64,000 bases of DNA from Rhodobacteraceae bacterium EL53 (GCA_900313015.1 OMPR01000017.1:217512-281511), one strand, 5' to 3'. Positions 26,113 through 35,127 are shown, counted from the stretch's first letter. The notes: a model not told the origin generated them from the letters alone. Numbers and translations are program-made.

Positions 26113-28554
26113 TTAGCGGCGCGGTTTGGCGCGCACGGTTGGGTCGGCTTGGGTTGGATCTTCGGGCCAAGGGTGACGCGGATATTGAGCCTTCATGTCT
26201 TTGCGAACGTCCGCATAGGAACCGGCCCAAAATCCCGGCAGATCCCGGGTGATCTGTATCGGGCGCTGGGCGGGGGACAACAGCGTCACTTTTAGCGGCA
26301 CGCCCCCAACTGATGGGTGTCGGGTCACACCAAACATTTCTTGCAGACGGACAAGGATTTCGGGAACCTCGCTGCCGTAATCAATTGGCACTTTTCGCCC
26401 CAAGGGGGTAACGAAGTGGCCCGGTGCTTGTTTGTCTAATTCTTGGGTTTGCGCCCAACTGAGAGCGTTGCGCAAGGCGGGGAGCAGATCAAAGCGTTTC
26501 CATCCTTCGGCGGTTTTTACGCCTGTGAAGATGGGCAAAAGCCAATCCTCAAGGGAGGCGATAAGCCCAGCGTTTGAGAAATCGGGCAGGTCTGCGCCTT
26601 CGGCCCGGACCAGTTCAACCCGTGCCGCCAAACGGGCGGCGGCCCCGTCCAGACGCAGGCCCAAATCGCGCACCCCATCCAACATCGCCTCGGCAACGCG
26701 GTCTGCGGGAACGTCTTTCCAGATCCGATCCTCAAGCGTAATCGATCCGAACCGCTGTTGTTGGCGGGCAATCACACGACGTTCGCGCTTGGACCATTCG
26801 CAGACATCGACCCATTTGATCTGATCCTCGAACAGATCCCTGATTTCACCTTCGGAGATTTGGACAGCCATCCGAATGCGGGCTTCGCGGGGGTTCCCGT
26901 CGGTGTCGATGGCAACCAGATAGGGGGCGCTGGCCAAGGTGTCTTCGGGGGTGAGAACCGCGCCTTTGCCACCGGACAGGACAAAGCGTGGCACATCGCC
27001 TTTGCGCCGTTGCCCGATGCGGTCAGGGTAGGCTAGGGCGGCCATGGCGGCGGGGCTCATTCTGTGTCCGGTGCCACGTCCGCGCAGGCGCTTGGTTTCG
27101 CCTTTGATACGGTCCAGTACGCCATAGTTCACCTGATACGGACGGTTGCGCTGGAATGCTTTGGCATCGCGCATTGCCTCAATTCGCAGCGTCAGATCAG
27201 AGGGTGCCCCGCGCAACGGATCGCGTTCGGCCATCAGGGCGGCAAGGGGGGCGGCCTCGTTGCTAGCGGTGACCAGCATATGACCCAAGCGGGGGTGCAG
27301 GGGCAGGGCGCTGAGTGCGCGGCCGTGTTTGGTGATCTGTCCTTTGGCATCCAGCGCCCCGAGCATGTGCAAGAGCGTACGCGCCTCGGCCAATGCGCCT
27401 CCGGGTGGGGGTGTCAGAAAGGCGAGGTCATTGGCATCGGCCCCCCAAAGCGCCAGTTCCAGTGCCAAGCCGGTCAAATCGGCGGCTTCAATTTCTGCTG
27501 GCGGGAAGGCCATCAGGGCCCCTTCTTCACCTTTGGTCCAGAGACGGTAACAGACCCCATCAGAGACACGGCCAGCCCGACCGGCGCGTTGGGTGGCTTC
27601 GGCGCGGGTAACACGCTCGGTAACTAATCGGGACATACCTGCGCCGGGGTCGAACCGAGCGCGCCTGGCTTGGCCCATGTCGACCACGACTCGGATGTCC
27701 TGAATCGTAAGTGAGGTTTCCGCGATTGACGTCGCCAGTACCACCTTGCGTCCCGATTTGAGCGGTGCAATGGCGGCGCGTTGATCGGCAAATGGCATAG
27801 CCCCAAACAGTGGGCGCACCACACAATCACCGGATAAACGCCCCTTGAGTGCGCCTTCGGCGCGTCGGATTTCACCTTCGCCCGGGAGGAACACCAATAT
27901 CCCGCCGCCCATGGCGCGGGTGTCGCGGTCTGCTTGAAGCACGAGATCGACTAGAGCATCGGTTCGGCGGGCTTTGGGGCCAAGAGGTCGATCAAGCCAG
28001 CGGGTTTCGACCGGAAAGCTACGCCCTTCGGAGGTGATTAGCGGGGCATTCATCAAAACTCCGACAGGCCCCGCATCCAACGTGGCGGACATGGCTATCA
28101 GGATCAGGTCGTCGCGCAGGGCCTCGGCCACTTCTAGACACAAGGCCAGCCCAAAGTCGGCGTTCAGCGAGCGTTCGTGAAATTCATCAAAGATCACCGC
28201 GCCGATGCCGGGTAAGTCGGGGTCAGATTGCAACATCCGGGTCAGGATGCCTTCGGTCACAACTTCGATTTTGGTGGTTTTGGAGACCTTGGCGTCGCCG
28301 CGCACCCGGTAGCCCACGGTTTGCCCCGGCGCTTCGCCCAGCGTTTCGGCCATACGTTCAGCAGCGGCGCGCGCAGCAAGGCGGCGGGGCTCCAGCATTA
28401 CGATCTTGCCGTCAGTCAGCCTGGCGTCAAGCATGGCGAGCGGTACGCGCGTTGTCTTGCCTGCCCCGGGTGGGGCCTGCAAAACGGCGCGTCCCCGGTT
28501 GCGCAGGGCGTCGATCAGGTCGGGCAAGGCGTCTTCGATGGGTAATTTCGTCAT
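26113..28554 (-). CDS. hrpB: ATP-dependent RNA helicase HrpB
   Basis: 813 aa. DExH-box motifs in order: QAPPGAGKTTRVPLA (Walker A, near residue 30), FDEFHERSLNAD (DEFH box), MSATLDAGPV, LATSIAETSLTIQDI, and QRAGRAGRVSDG (motif VI). The C-terminal HrpB-specific region (YPDRIGQRRKG, RFVLSGGKGA, PIDYGSEVPEILVRLQEMFG, PVKLTLLSPAQRPIQ-type ending) is complete. HrpB is a non-essential DEAH-family helicase of poorly known role in RNA metabolism. It converges on the tetR gene with a 19-base gap. Confidence 0.95.
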   Translation of the reverse strand: MTKLPIEDALPDLIDALRNRGRAVLQAPPGAGKTTRVPLAMLDARLTDGKIVMLEPRRLAARAAAERMAETLGEAPGQTVGYRVRGDAKVSKTTKIEVVTEGILTRMLQSDPDLPGIGAVIFDEFHERSLNADFGLALCLEVAEALRDDLILIAMSATLDAGPVGVLMNAPLITSEGRSFPVETRWLDRPLGPKARRTDALVDLVLQADRDTRAMGGGILVFLPGEGEIRRAEGALKGRLSGDCVVRPLFGAMPFADQRAAIAPLKSGRKVVLATSIAETSLTIQDIRVVVDMGQARRARFDPGAGMSRLVTERVTRAEATQRAGRAGRVSDGVCYRLWTKGEEGALMAFPPAEIEAADLTGLALELALWGADANDLAFLTPPPGGALAEARTLLHMLGALDAKGQITKHGRALSALPLHPRLGHMLVTASNEAAPLAALMAERDPLRGAPSDLTLRIEAMRDAKAFQRNRPYQVNYGVLDRIKGETKRLRGRGTGHRMSPAAMAALAYPDRIGQRRKGDVPRFVLSGGKGAVLTPEDTLASAPYLVAIDTDGNPREARIRMAVQISEGEIRDLFEDQIKWVDVCEWSKRERRVIARQQQRFGSITLEDRIWKDVPADRVAEAMLDGVRDLGLRLDGAAARLAARVELVRAEGADLPDFSNAGLIASLEDWLLPIFTGVKTAEGWKRFDLLPALRNALSWAQTQELDKQAPGHFVTPLGRKVPIDYGSEVPEILVRLQEMFGVTRHPSVGGVPLKVTLLSPAQRPIQITRDLPGFWAGSYADVRKDMKAQYPRHPWPEDPTQADPTVRAKPRR

Positions 28555-28710
28555 GTCTACCTTATCGCCAAAGCAAAGACTGAGGTCTAGCTCCGGATCT
28601 TGGAACGCAGGCGGGGTAGAGACATCACAACGCAGGTTGATCCGTCATTGGGACTGGACAAATCGCATTCCGCCCCGTCAATTGGCGCCCAGTTTTTAAG
28701 AGGGCGGCCA

Positions 28711-29688
28711 ATGGATATCAAACAACTCGGAGAGAGAGTTCTGGCAGGGGAGCGGCGCGCGTTGGCGCGCTCGATCACATTGGTGGAAAGCCAGCGCAGT
28801 GATCACCGGGCCCAAGCGTCTGAGTTGTTGGAGTATCTTGCCGGGGCGAAACGCCAAGCCTTGCGCATTGGGTTGTCTGGGACACCGGGTGTTGGCAAGT
28901 CCACGTTTATCGAAAGCTTTGGCATGATGCTGACCGCACAGGGGTTACGGGTCGCAGTTTTGGCGGTTGATCCGAGCTCCTCGCGCTCGGGTGGGTCCAT
29001 CTTGGGGGATAAGACGCGGATGGAACGCCTGTCGCGGGATCGCAATGCGTTTATTCGCCCGTCGCCCAGCCAGACCCACCTGGGAGGGGTGGCACGTCGC
29101 ACCCGTGAGGCGGTGGCCTTGTGCGAGGCGGCGGATTTTGATGTGGTGCTGATTGAAACGGTGGGCGTTGGGCAATCTGAAACCGTGGTGGCGGAAATGT
29201 CTGATCTGTTTCTGTTGCTGCTCGCCCCTGCGGGCGGGGATGAGCTGCAAGGTGTTAAGCGCGGCATCATGGAGATGGCAGACCTTATTCTGGTGAACAA
29301 AGCAGACGGAGATCTAAAGCCTGCTGCGATGCGCACCTGTGCGGATTATTCCGGTGCATTGCGCCTGTTGCGCAAACGGCCACAGGATCCGGATGGCTAC
29401 CCAAAGGCAATGATGGTTTCGGCATTGCAGGATGATGGTCTGTCGGTGGCGTGGGGAGAGATGCAAGCGTTGACCGAGTGGCGTCGGGAGAATGGGTTTT
29501 GGGAGTCGGGGCGCGCCAATCAGGCCAGGTATTGGTTTGACCAAGAAGTACGTCAGGCTTTGCTGGCGAAATTGAACACGCCAGAGGCACGGGCGACGAT
29601 GGATCAACTTGGCATGGATGTTGCGCAGGGGGGGATCGGTCCTGCGGCGGCAGCGCAAAAGATGTTGGAGCGGTTGAACGCCATCTAA
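28711..29688 (+). CDS. meaB: Methylmalonyl-CoA mutase-associated GTPase MeaB (ArgK family)
   Basis: 325 aa from ATG 28711 (MDIKQLGERVLAGERRALAR), the conserved N-terminus; the frame is open further upstream but unconserved. G-domain motifs: LSGTPGVGKSTFIESFG (P-loop), DPSSSRSGGSILGDKTRM, ETVGVGQSETVVAEMSD (switch II) and LVNKADGD (NKxD). It guards and reloads the adenosylcobalamin-dependent methylmalonyl-CoA (or ethylmalonyl-CoA) mutase. No mutase gene is present in the window, so it acts in trans here. Confidence 0.93.
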   Translation: MDIKQLGERVLAGERRALARSITLVESQRSDHRAQASELLEYLAGAKRQALRIGLSGTPGVGKSTFIESFGMMLTAQGLRVAVLAVDPSSSRSGGSILGDKTRMERLSRDRNAFIRPSPSQTHLGGVARRTREAVALCEAADFDVVLIETVGVGQSETVVAEMSDLFLLLLAPAGGDELQGVKRGIMEMADLILVNKADGDLKPAAMRTCADYSGALRLLRKRPQDPDGYPKAMMVSALQDDGLSVAWGEMQALTEWRRENGFWESGRANQARYWFDQEVRQALLAKLNTPEARATMDQLGMDVAQGGIGPAAAAQKMLERLNAI

Positions 29689-29808
29689 AGGGGCGAATCT
29701 CTGCCCGATTTTGAGGTGTGTTAGGCCGATCAGCCGGGCCTTGGAGGTGTTAGGTTGGACAAAACGTCCTTAGCCACAGGGAAAGACAAAGATTCCGTGA
29801 CACTTGTC

Positions 29809-29837
29809 TTGACCATCCCGGCGATTCCTCCTACTAG
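29809..29837 (+). promoter_or_regulatory. Candidate sigma70 promoter of rpmB
   Basis: TTGACC (29809-29814), 17-base spacer, TACTAG (29832-29837). It lies about 90 bases upstream of the rpmB start. The -35 is one base from consensus, the -10 is weaker. Confidence 0.45.
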
Positions 29838-29929
29838 CATCCAACCAGTTTTCGGGTGTCGCCTTTGGCCGCACCCAGAGTGATTTGGCACCGGGCTGCC
29901 CGTTGCCACCAGATACGAAGGATGAACCC

Positions 29930-30217
29930 ATGTCGCGCCGTTGCGAACTGACCGGAAAAGGCCCGATGACTGGCAACAATGTCAGCCATGCTAAAAACAG
30001 AACCCGTCGTCGGTTTCTGCCAAACCTAAATGACGTTACACTGCAGTCCGAAACATTGGGCCGTGGCGTCAAGCTGAAGATTTCTGCGGCTGCTTTGCGC
30101 TCTGTTGATCACCGTGGTGGTCTGGACGCGTTCTTGGCAAAAGCCAAAGACGAAGAGCTGTCCACAGGCGCTTTGAAAGTGAAGAAAGAGATCGCTAAGG
30201 CGCAAGCTGCAGCCTGA
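29930..30217 (+). CDS. rpmB: 50S ribosomal protein L28
   Basis: 95 aa from ATG 29930, with GAAGGA 8 bases upstream. It begins [20 protein letters not shown] and continues [18 protein letters not shown], the standard L28 sequence, ending in a Lys/Ala-rich tail. L28 is a component of the large ribosomal subunit. The gene stands alone between a candidate promoter and an intrinsic terminator; an in-frame ATG at 29885 is non-conserved. Confidence 0.97.
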   Translation: MSRRCELTGKGPMTGNNVSHAKNRTRRRFLPNLNDVTLQSETLGRGVKLKISAAALRSVDHRGGLDAFLAKAKDEELSTGALKVKKEIAKAQAAA

Positions 30218-30244
30218 TCTGAACTCACGATCCGAATTCTAACG

Positions 30245-30274
30245 GCTCTGCATCGTAAGATGCGGGGCTGTTTT
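30245..30274 (+). terminator. Intrinsic terminator of rpmB
   Basis: A 10-bp stem (30245-30254 with 30259-30268, two G-U pairs), GTAA loop, then TGTTTT. It is 27 bases past the stop codon. Confidence 0.8.
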
Positions 30275-30387
30275 CGTTTGTGGGATGCCGTTGAGGGCCG
30301 GTGCGTTTCCGGGGTGGCGCGGCGATCCGCAGCAGGGCGGGCTTTGCCCTTGAAGCTGCGTATAAACAGGATCATACCGATCCTGAA

Positions 30388-30738
30388 ATGAAGGCAGTTG
30401 TACGCATATATCTGGCAGTGATGCTGTCGATGGTTTTGGCCCTGACGGCACAGGGCCTTGCGCAAAGCCGTGGTGTGTCCATGGCGCAGGGGCAGATGGA
30501 GATTTGCACCGGCACTGGTCCGGTGATGGTCTATGTGGATGCCGATGGGCAACCGACGCAAGCGCCACATTACTGCCCTGATTTTGCGCTGACGTTGCTG
30601 AGCGCCCTTGGCGTCGCGGATATTACGGCTCCGCGCGGGCCTGCTGGAATGTCAGTGAATGGGGCCAAAGGCTACGCACAAGTGCCAACAGCCGTTGTTT
30701 TGCGTGCCTCGGCTCGAGCGCCACCCGCTTTGATCTAA
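30388..30738 (+). CDS. Small exported protein upstream of a copper chaperone
   Basis: 116 aa from ATG 30388 (MKAVVRIYLAVMLSMVLALT), which opens a signal peptide or signal anchor ending near AQGLAQS; the frame upstream is unconserved. The mature part has ICTGTGPVMVYVDADGQPT and HYCPDFALTLL, two Cys residues in contexts seen in small proteins that accompany copper-handling genes (similar in feel to DUF2946). It is followed after 52 bases by a PCu(A)C chaperone gene. A role in periplasmic copper supply is inference from position. Confidence 0.65.
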   Translation: MKAVVRIYLAVMLSMVLALTAQGLAQSRGVSMAQGQMEICTGTGPVMVYVDADGQPTQAPHYCPDFALTLLSALGVADITAPRGPAGMSVNGAKGYAQVPTAVVLRASARAPPALI

Positions 30739-30790
30739 GCTTTCGAAGAACAATATTTTCAAACTGTTAGATCAAAAAAGGAGAGACGTG

Positions 30791-31270
30791 ATGTCTTTCA
30801 AATCCATCCTGTTCACCGCTGTTGCAACCCTTGGCTTGACGACATCAGCCTTTGCTGCGGATGTTATGGTGAAAGATGCCTATGCCCGCTCAGCTGGTAA
30901 AAACGCCAAAACGGGTGCTGCGTTTATGATGATCATGAACCATGGCGCAGAAAACGATCGTCTGATCAATGCCACATCAGATGTGGCCAAGCGGGTCGAG
31001 TTGCACACGCACAAGGAAAATGGTGATGGCGTGATGCAGATGCTGCACGTCGAAGAGGGCTTTGCCATTCCTGCAGGTGAAATGCATCCGCTCAAACGCG
31101 GTGGTGATCACGTGATGTTCATGGGGCTCAACCAGCCGTTTGTGCAGGGTGAGATGATCCCGGTAACACTGGTGTTTGAAAAGGCTGGTGAAGTGAAGGT
31201 TGAGATCCCTGTGGATCTGGAGCGCAAACCCGCTGAAGGTGGCATGAGCCACGGCACGCACAAAAACTAA
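30791..31270 (+). CDS. Periplasmic copper chaperone, PCu(A)C family
   Basis: 159 aa from ATG 30791, preceded by AAGGAGAG; the GTG at 30788 is less likely. Signal peptide MSFKSILFTAVATLGLTTSAFA, then the PCu(A)C fold with KDAYARSAGKNAKTGAAFM. The Cu(I) ligands appear as ELHTHKENGDGVMQM and GGDHVMFMGL, matching the H-x(n)-M ... H-x-M arrangement of the family. These proteins deliver copper to cytochrome c oxidase (CuA/CuB) in the periplasm. The His/Met-containing tail (MSHGTHKN) may add metal binding. Confidence 0.9.
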   Translation: MSFKSILFTAVATLGLTTSAFAADVMVKDAYARSAGKNAKTGAAFMMIMNHGAENDRLINATSDVAKRVELHTHKENGDGVMQMLHVEEGFAIPAGEMHPLKRGGDHVMFMGLNQPFVQGEMIPVTLVFEKAGEVKVEIPVDLERKPAEGGMSHGTHKN

Positions 31271-31320
31271 GGGCGCGCGCGACCGGCCTCTGGCCACCAG
31301 CGGCAGCCCTCGTTCGGGCG

Positions 31321-31346
31321 AAGGCCGGGCTTTGTAGCCCGGCCTT
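31321..31346. terminator. Bidirectional terminator hairpin
   Basis: Perfect 10-bp arms AAGGCCGGGC (31321-31330) and GCCCGGCCTT (31337-31346) with a TTTGTA loop. It lies between the copper chaperone gene and the convergent sirtuin gene, whose stop is 7 bases away. Confidence 0.72.
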
Positions 31347-31352
31347 GTTGCG

Positions 31353-32048
31353 TCACGGGGCGCGCAAAAGGCGTTCTACCCAGGCAGGGACGATGTCGCT
31401 GGCGGGGCCAAAGTGGGTTTCATCAAAGTTTGAGACCACAGCAGAGGGTTCTAGATTCAATTCGACGGTTTTGGCACCGGCGGCGATGGCTTCGTGTACA
31501 AACGCGGCGGCGGGATAGACTTGGCCAGAGGTGCCGATGGCCGCAAACAGCGTCGCGTGTGAGAGGTGGTCATAAATGTCATCCATTCCATAGGGCATTT
31601 CACCGAACCAGACGATGTCAGGACGTGCGGTTGGGGCATGGCAGGCGGGGCAGGGTTCAGCCACATGCATCTCCAAGGGAGCAGGCCAGCGGTGGTCGCA
31701 ATTGCTACAGAGTGCGCCTGACAAAATGCCGTGCATGTGCATGACGGCTTGGCTTCCGGCAGCTTCATGCAGCCCGTCCACATTCTGAGTGATAACAATC
31801 ACTTCGCCCGGAAAGATGCGTTGCAATCGTGCCAAGGCATGATGTGCGTCGTTGGGCGTGGCTTGGGCGGCCTGGGCGCGTCGCGCGTTGTAGAACCCGT
31901 GAACCAGAGCGGGGTCGCGGGCGAACCCTTCGGGAGTTGCGACATCTTCGATCCTGTGTTTAGACCACAACCCGCCTTCGTCCCGGAAGGTACCCAACCC
32001 GCTTTCGGCGGAAACTCCGGCTCCGGTTAAAATCACGATCTTTTCCAT
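31353..32048 (-). CDS. cobB: NAD-dependent protein deacylase (sirtuin, CobB/SIRT5-like)
   Basis: 231 aa from ATG 32048 (MEKIVILTGAGVSAESGLGT); a start at 32060 would add four residues. NAD site GAGVSAESGLGTFRDEGGLW, catalytic region TQNVDGLHEAAGS with HMHG (catalytic His), zinc cysteines CSNC and CPAC. FYNARR carries the Tyr and Arg that in SIRT5 and E. coli CobB select succinyl/malonyl-lysine, so desuccinylase activity is plausible. It removes acyl groups from lysines using NAD+. Divergent from a tyrosine phosphatase gene (41-base spacer). Confidence 0.93.
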   Translation of the reverse strand: MEKIVILTGAGVSAESGLGTFRDEGGLWSKHRIEDVATPEGFARDPALVHGFYNARRAQAAQATPNDAHHALARLQRIFPGEVIVITQNVDGLHEAAGSQAVMHMHGILSGALCSNCDHRWPAPLEMHVAEPCPACHAPTARPDIVWFGEMPYGMDDIYDHLSHATLFAAIGTSGQVYPAAAFVHEAIAAGAKTVELNLEPSAVVSNFDETHFGPASDIVPAWVERLLRAP

Positions 32049-32089
32049 TCCCAACCTCATCGTTTACATAGCTGCCAAAGGAGAAACCT

Positions 32090-32566
32090 ATGTCCACAGT
32101 GCCCAGAATTCTATTTGTTTGTCTCGGGAATATCTGTCGCTCCCCGGCGGCTGAGGGTGTTTTTCGCGTGCTCATGCCGGACGGGACGATTGACAGTGCA
32201 GGAACCGGAGGGTGGCATGTGGGTGAGGCGCCCTATGGCCCCATGCAACGGGCGGCACAGGCGCGGGGCTATGATTTGGGCAGGCTGAGAGCGCGCCAGT
32301 TTGTACAAGCGGATTTTGAGCGTTTTGATCTGATCATCGGTATGGATTCCGAGAACACTGCCAATATCGAGGCAATGCGCCCTGTGGGTAGTCAGGCGCC
32401 GGTTCGCTTGTTCACGGATTACGCACCGGGCGCGGGCATGAACCACGTACCCGATCCGTATTATACCCGTGATTTTGATGGGGTCTTGGATTTGATCGAA
32501 CAGGCAGCACAGGGATTGAAAAGCAGAGCTGATTTAAGAAATTCGAAAACTACTGAATTCTGTTGA
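32090..32566 (+). CDS. Low molecular weight protein-tyrosine phosphatase
   Basis: 158 aa, AAAGGAGA upstream of ATG 32090. The P-loop VCLGNICRSPAAEGVF holds the Cys-x5-Arg-Ser active site at residues about 11-18, and the general-acid loop DPYYTRDFDGVLDLIE lies near the C-terminus. The length is that of the eukaryote-like LMW-PTP class. In capsule-producing bacteria such enzymes often act with Wzc-type kinases, but none is adjacent. The last 15 residues look extended relative to the family. Confidence 0.93.
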   Translation: MSTVPRILFVCLGNICRSPAAEGVFRVLMPDGTIDSAGTGGWHVGEAPYGPMQRAAQARGYDLGRLRARQFVQADFERFDLIIGMDSENTANIEAMRPVGSQAPVRLFTDYAPGAGMNHVPDPYYTRDFDGVLDLIEQAAQGLKSRADLRNSKTTEFC

Positions 32567-32690
32567 TAAAACTCTGATGCGGGCACTTGCCTGAAAGGGG
32601 GATGGCTGGCTGATACATCAGACAGCTACAGGGAACCCCTTATAAATGATCTTACCGGCTTTTCAGTCTGTATCGTACCCAAGTCTGATC

Positions 32691-33656
32691 TTAGGCATCG
32701 ATGACGCGCAATTGGCCCGAAAGCCAAGGCAGCTGGGTCAGGGCTGGGTCGATCATCTGTCGCTGAACCAACTGGCGCATGGTTTGCGCCACGTCGCGCG
32801 GCACGCGGTCCGCCCAATCCGCGCCTGCAAACAGCGAAATGGTACGCGAGAACGACGCGATTGGCAGCGGAAAGGCGTCGATTTGATCGTGGAACCGCGC
32901 CGCGCGCATGTAGCCCAACGGTGTGGTGATCGTCCATCCCACACGCCGGGCCACCATGGCAATCAACGCCAGATGCGAACCAATTTCAAAGCGTTCCTCA
33001 AAATCCAGCTTTTGACGCGCAAGGTGCCCTTCGATCTGACGGCTGATCAGTTGCTCGCGGGCATAACGCAACAAAGGCAGGTTTTGCAGGGTCGCCGTAA
33101 CATCCGCCCCGTCGGGCACAAAACCCTTGGGCGTGACCAGCATAAACGGGTCGCGGACCAGCGGGTATTCGATCACGCCCTCGAGCATTTCACCGGTGCT
33201 GGCAGCAACAGCGATGTGCAGGCGCTGCGCCTGCATCGCTTCGCTGATTTCATGGCTGGGTGCGGTGATCAGTTTGAAGCGGCATTTGGTCAGGCTATCG
33301 GCAAGCACCGTCACCAATCGTGGGGTCAGGTCGTTGTCGAAATCATCGATCAGGCCGATCGACAACGTGCTGAGATGGGTCAGGTCCATGACGGTCAGCT
33401 CGCTCTGTGCCAGCCGCAGTTCGCTGAGCACGGTTTCTGTACGCGCCAAAAACGAGCGTCCCGCGGGGGTGACCTTCATCGGGCGTTTGCCGTGGTCGAC
33501 CAAATCGGTCCCCAACGCCTTTTCAAGATTACGCAACTGTTGGCTGACAGCTGGCTGGCTAAGGCCCGTCAAGTCCGAAGCCTGCGCCACAGAGCCCGTT
33601 TTTGCCAAGGCTTCGAATACCTCCAACCCGCGCAGGGTTACACCCTTCATCAACAT
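32691..33656 (-). CDS. LysR family transcriptional regulator, divergent from HisD-like gene
   Basis: 321 aa (ATG 33656; a second ATG at 33650 is equally plausible). HTH: TLRGLEVFEALAKTGSVAQASDLTGLSQPAVSQQLRNLE, residues about 7-46, followed by the substrate-binding domain (STLSIGLIDDFDNDLTPRLV). A CGGAGGGG sequence serves as ribosome-binding site and partly overlaps a 25-bp inverted repeat (33670-33694). It most likely regulates the divergent dehydrogenase 80 bases away. Confidence 0.9.
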   Translation of the reverse strand: MLMKGVTLRGLEVFEALAKTGSVAQASDLTGLSQPAVSQQLRNLEKALGTDLVDHGKRPMKVTPAGRSFLARTETVLSELRLAQSELTVMDLTHLSTLSIGLIDDFDNDLTPRLVTVLADSLTKCRFKLITAPSHEISEAMQAQRLHIAVAASTGEMLEGVIEYPLVRDPFMLVTPKGFVPDGADVTATLQNLPLLRYAREQLISRQIEGHLARQKLDFEERFEIGSHLALIAMVARRVGWTITTPLGYMRAARFHDQIDAFPLPIASFSRTISLFAGADWADRVPRDVAQTMRQLVQRQMIDPALTQLPWLSGQLRVIDA

Positions 33657-33669
33657 GTTGATCCCCTCC

Positions 33670-33694
33670 GTAGTTTTGACTTTTGTGAAACTAC
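33670..33694. promoter_or_regulatory. LysR-type operator GTAGTTT-N11-AAACTAC
   Basis: Perfect 7-bp arms around 11 bases, fitting the T-N11-A rule for LysR sites, in the 79-base spacer between the LysR and HisD-like genes. It overlaps the edge of the lysR ribosome-binding site, so binding could repress lysR while activating the dehydrogenase. Confidence 0.55.
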
Positions 33695-33735
33695 TCTCCT
33701 CTTAGGTCAAGCTCGAAACAGACTGGATATCGCCC

Positions 33736-35040
33736 ATGCCCGTTGAATTTTTGAAATCCGCCCCCGGTTTGCCACCCCAATCCGGAGGCGACACATCCGA
33801 TATTGTGCAGGTCATGTTGGCCCGTATGAAAGAAGGTGGAGAAGACGCCGTGCGCGAATACACGACCAAGCTGGACGGCTGGGAGGGGGATATCGTGGTC
33901 TCCCCAGATCAGGTGGAAGAAGCATCGCGTGGGGTGCCTGACGCGCTGAAGGCCGAAATCCAATATGCCCATGACAACATCCGCCGGTTTGCAGATGCGC
34001 AGCGGTTGTCAGCGCAAGATTTTGAAATTGAGCTGCGCCCTGGATTGATTGCGGGACAGCGTCAGATTCCGTTGAGTGCCGCTGGGGCCTATGTGCCCGG
34101 AGGTCGGTATGCGCATATTGCATCTGCGCTGATGACGATCACCACAGCACGGGCGGCCGGTGTGCCAAACATCACGGCGTGTTCTCCTCCCCGTCCGGGG
34201 CGTGGGGTGCATGCTGCCATCTTGTACGCAATGTCACTTGCAGGTGCGGATCGCATTCTTGCACTTGGCGGTGTTCAAGGGGTCGCGGCCATGGCGCATG
34301 GGCTGTTTGGATGTGCGCCTGCCGATATTCTGGTGGGGCCGGGTAACCAGTTTGTGGCCGAGGCCAAACGCCAGCTTTTTGGGCCTGTTGGGATTGATAT
34401 GTTTGCGGGTCCTACGGATTCGATGGTGCTGGCGGATACTACAGCCGATCCGTTCACTGTGGCTTGGGATCTGGTTGGACAAGCAGAGCATGGGTACAAT
34501 TCACCTGTTTGGCTGGCGACGGACAGTCGGGCGCTGGCGGATGCAGTATTAGCTCATATCCCCGGTTGTATCGCAGAATTGCCCGAGCCCAATCGATCCA
34601 GCGCGCAGGCGGCGTGGGATTCACTGGGTGAAGTGATGTTGTGTTCGGATCGCGAAGAGGTGGCGCAGATCGCTGATAAATATGCGCCCGAGCATTTGCA
34701 TGTGCAGGCCGCTGATTTGGAGTGGTGGCGCCTGCGGTTAAATGCCTATGGATCGTTGTTCCTAGGGGAAAACACCACAGTCGCGTTCGGCGATAAGGCG
34801 TCTGGGCCGAACCATGTTCTGCCAACGTCCGGCGCCGCGCGATACACGGGCGGCTTGTCTGTGCACAAGTTCCTTAAAACCGTGACTTGGCAGCGTGTGA
34901 GCGAGGAAGCTTTGCCGGACTTGGCTCGGTCCACAGCGGCGATTTCGCGGGCTGAAGGGATGGAAGGCCACGCGCGGACAGCAGATATCCGGTTGGACAA
35001 GCTGCAACCTGCGTTGAAACTGGCCGCTAGCGAGGCCTAA
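33736..35040 (+). CDS. Histidinol dehydrogenase family protein, HpsN-like (sulfopropanediol dehydrogenase candidate)
   Basis: 434-aa zinc/NAD dehydrogenase of the HisD family. Family motifs: GAYVPGGRYAHIASALMT, GADRILALGGVQGVAAMAHG, ILVGPGNQFVAEAKRQLFG, DMFAGPTDSMVLAD. Zinc ligands appear as GQAEHG (Gln, His), FGDKASGPNHVLPT (Asp) and AEGMEGHAR (His). The segment AARYTGGLSVHKFLKTVTWQ differs from true HisD (usually SSPLGVYDFVKRTS) and resembles HpsN, the (R)-sulfopropanediol 3-dehydrogenase of roseobacters. No his operon or hps genes are adjacent; a dedicated LysR gene is divergent. A carbon-source role is likelier than histidine synthesis. Confidence 0.8.
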   Translation: MPVEFLKSAPGLPPQSGGDTSDIVQVMLARMKEGGEDAVREYTTKLDGWEGDIVVSPDQVEEASRGVPDALKAEIQYAHDNIRRFADAQRLSAQDFEIELRPGLIAGQRQIPLSAAGAYVPGGRYAHIASALMTITTARAAGVPNITACSPPRPGRGVHAAILYAMSLAGADRILALGGVQGVAAMAHGLFGCAPADILVGPGNQFVAEAKRQLFGPVGIDMFAGPTDSMVLADTTADPFTVAWDLVGQAEHGYNSPVWLATDSRALADAVLAHIPGCIAELPEPNRSSAQAAWDSLGEVMLCSDREEVAQIADKYAPEHLHVQAADLEWWRLRLNAYGSLFLGENTTVAFGDKASGPNHVLPTSGAARYTGGLSVHKFLKTVTWQRVSEEALPDLARSTAAISRAEGMEGHARTADIRLDKLQPALKLAASEA

Positions 35041-35127
35041 TCTATAGCCTGACGGATTTTTGGTCTGCGTCAGGTCATCTACTAGTGCTGCCATGTTTGG
35101 TTGTGCAAGAATTCATGAATGGCGCAT

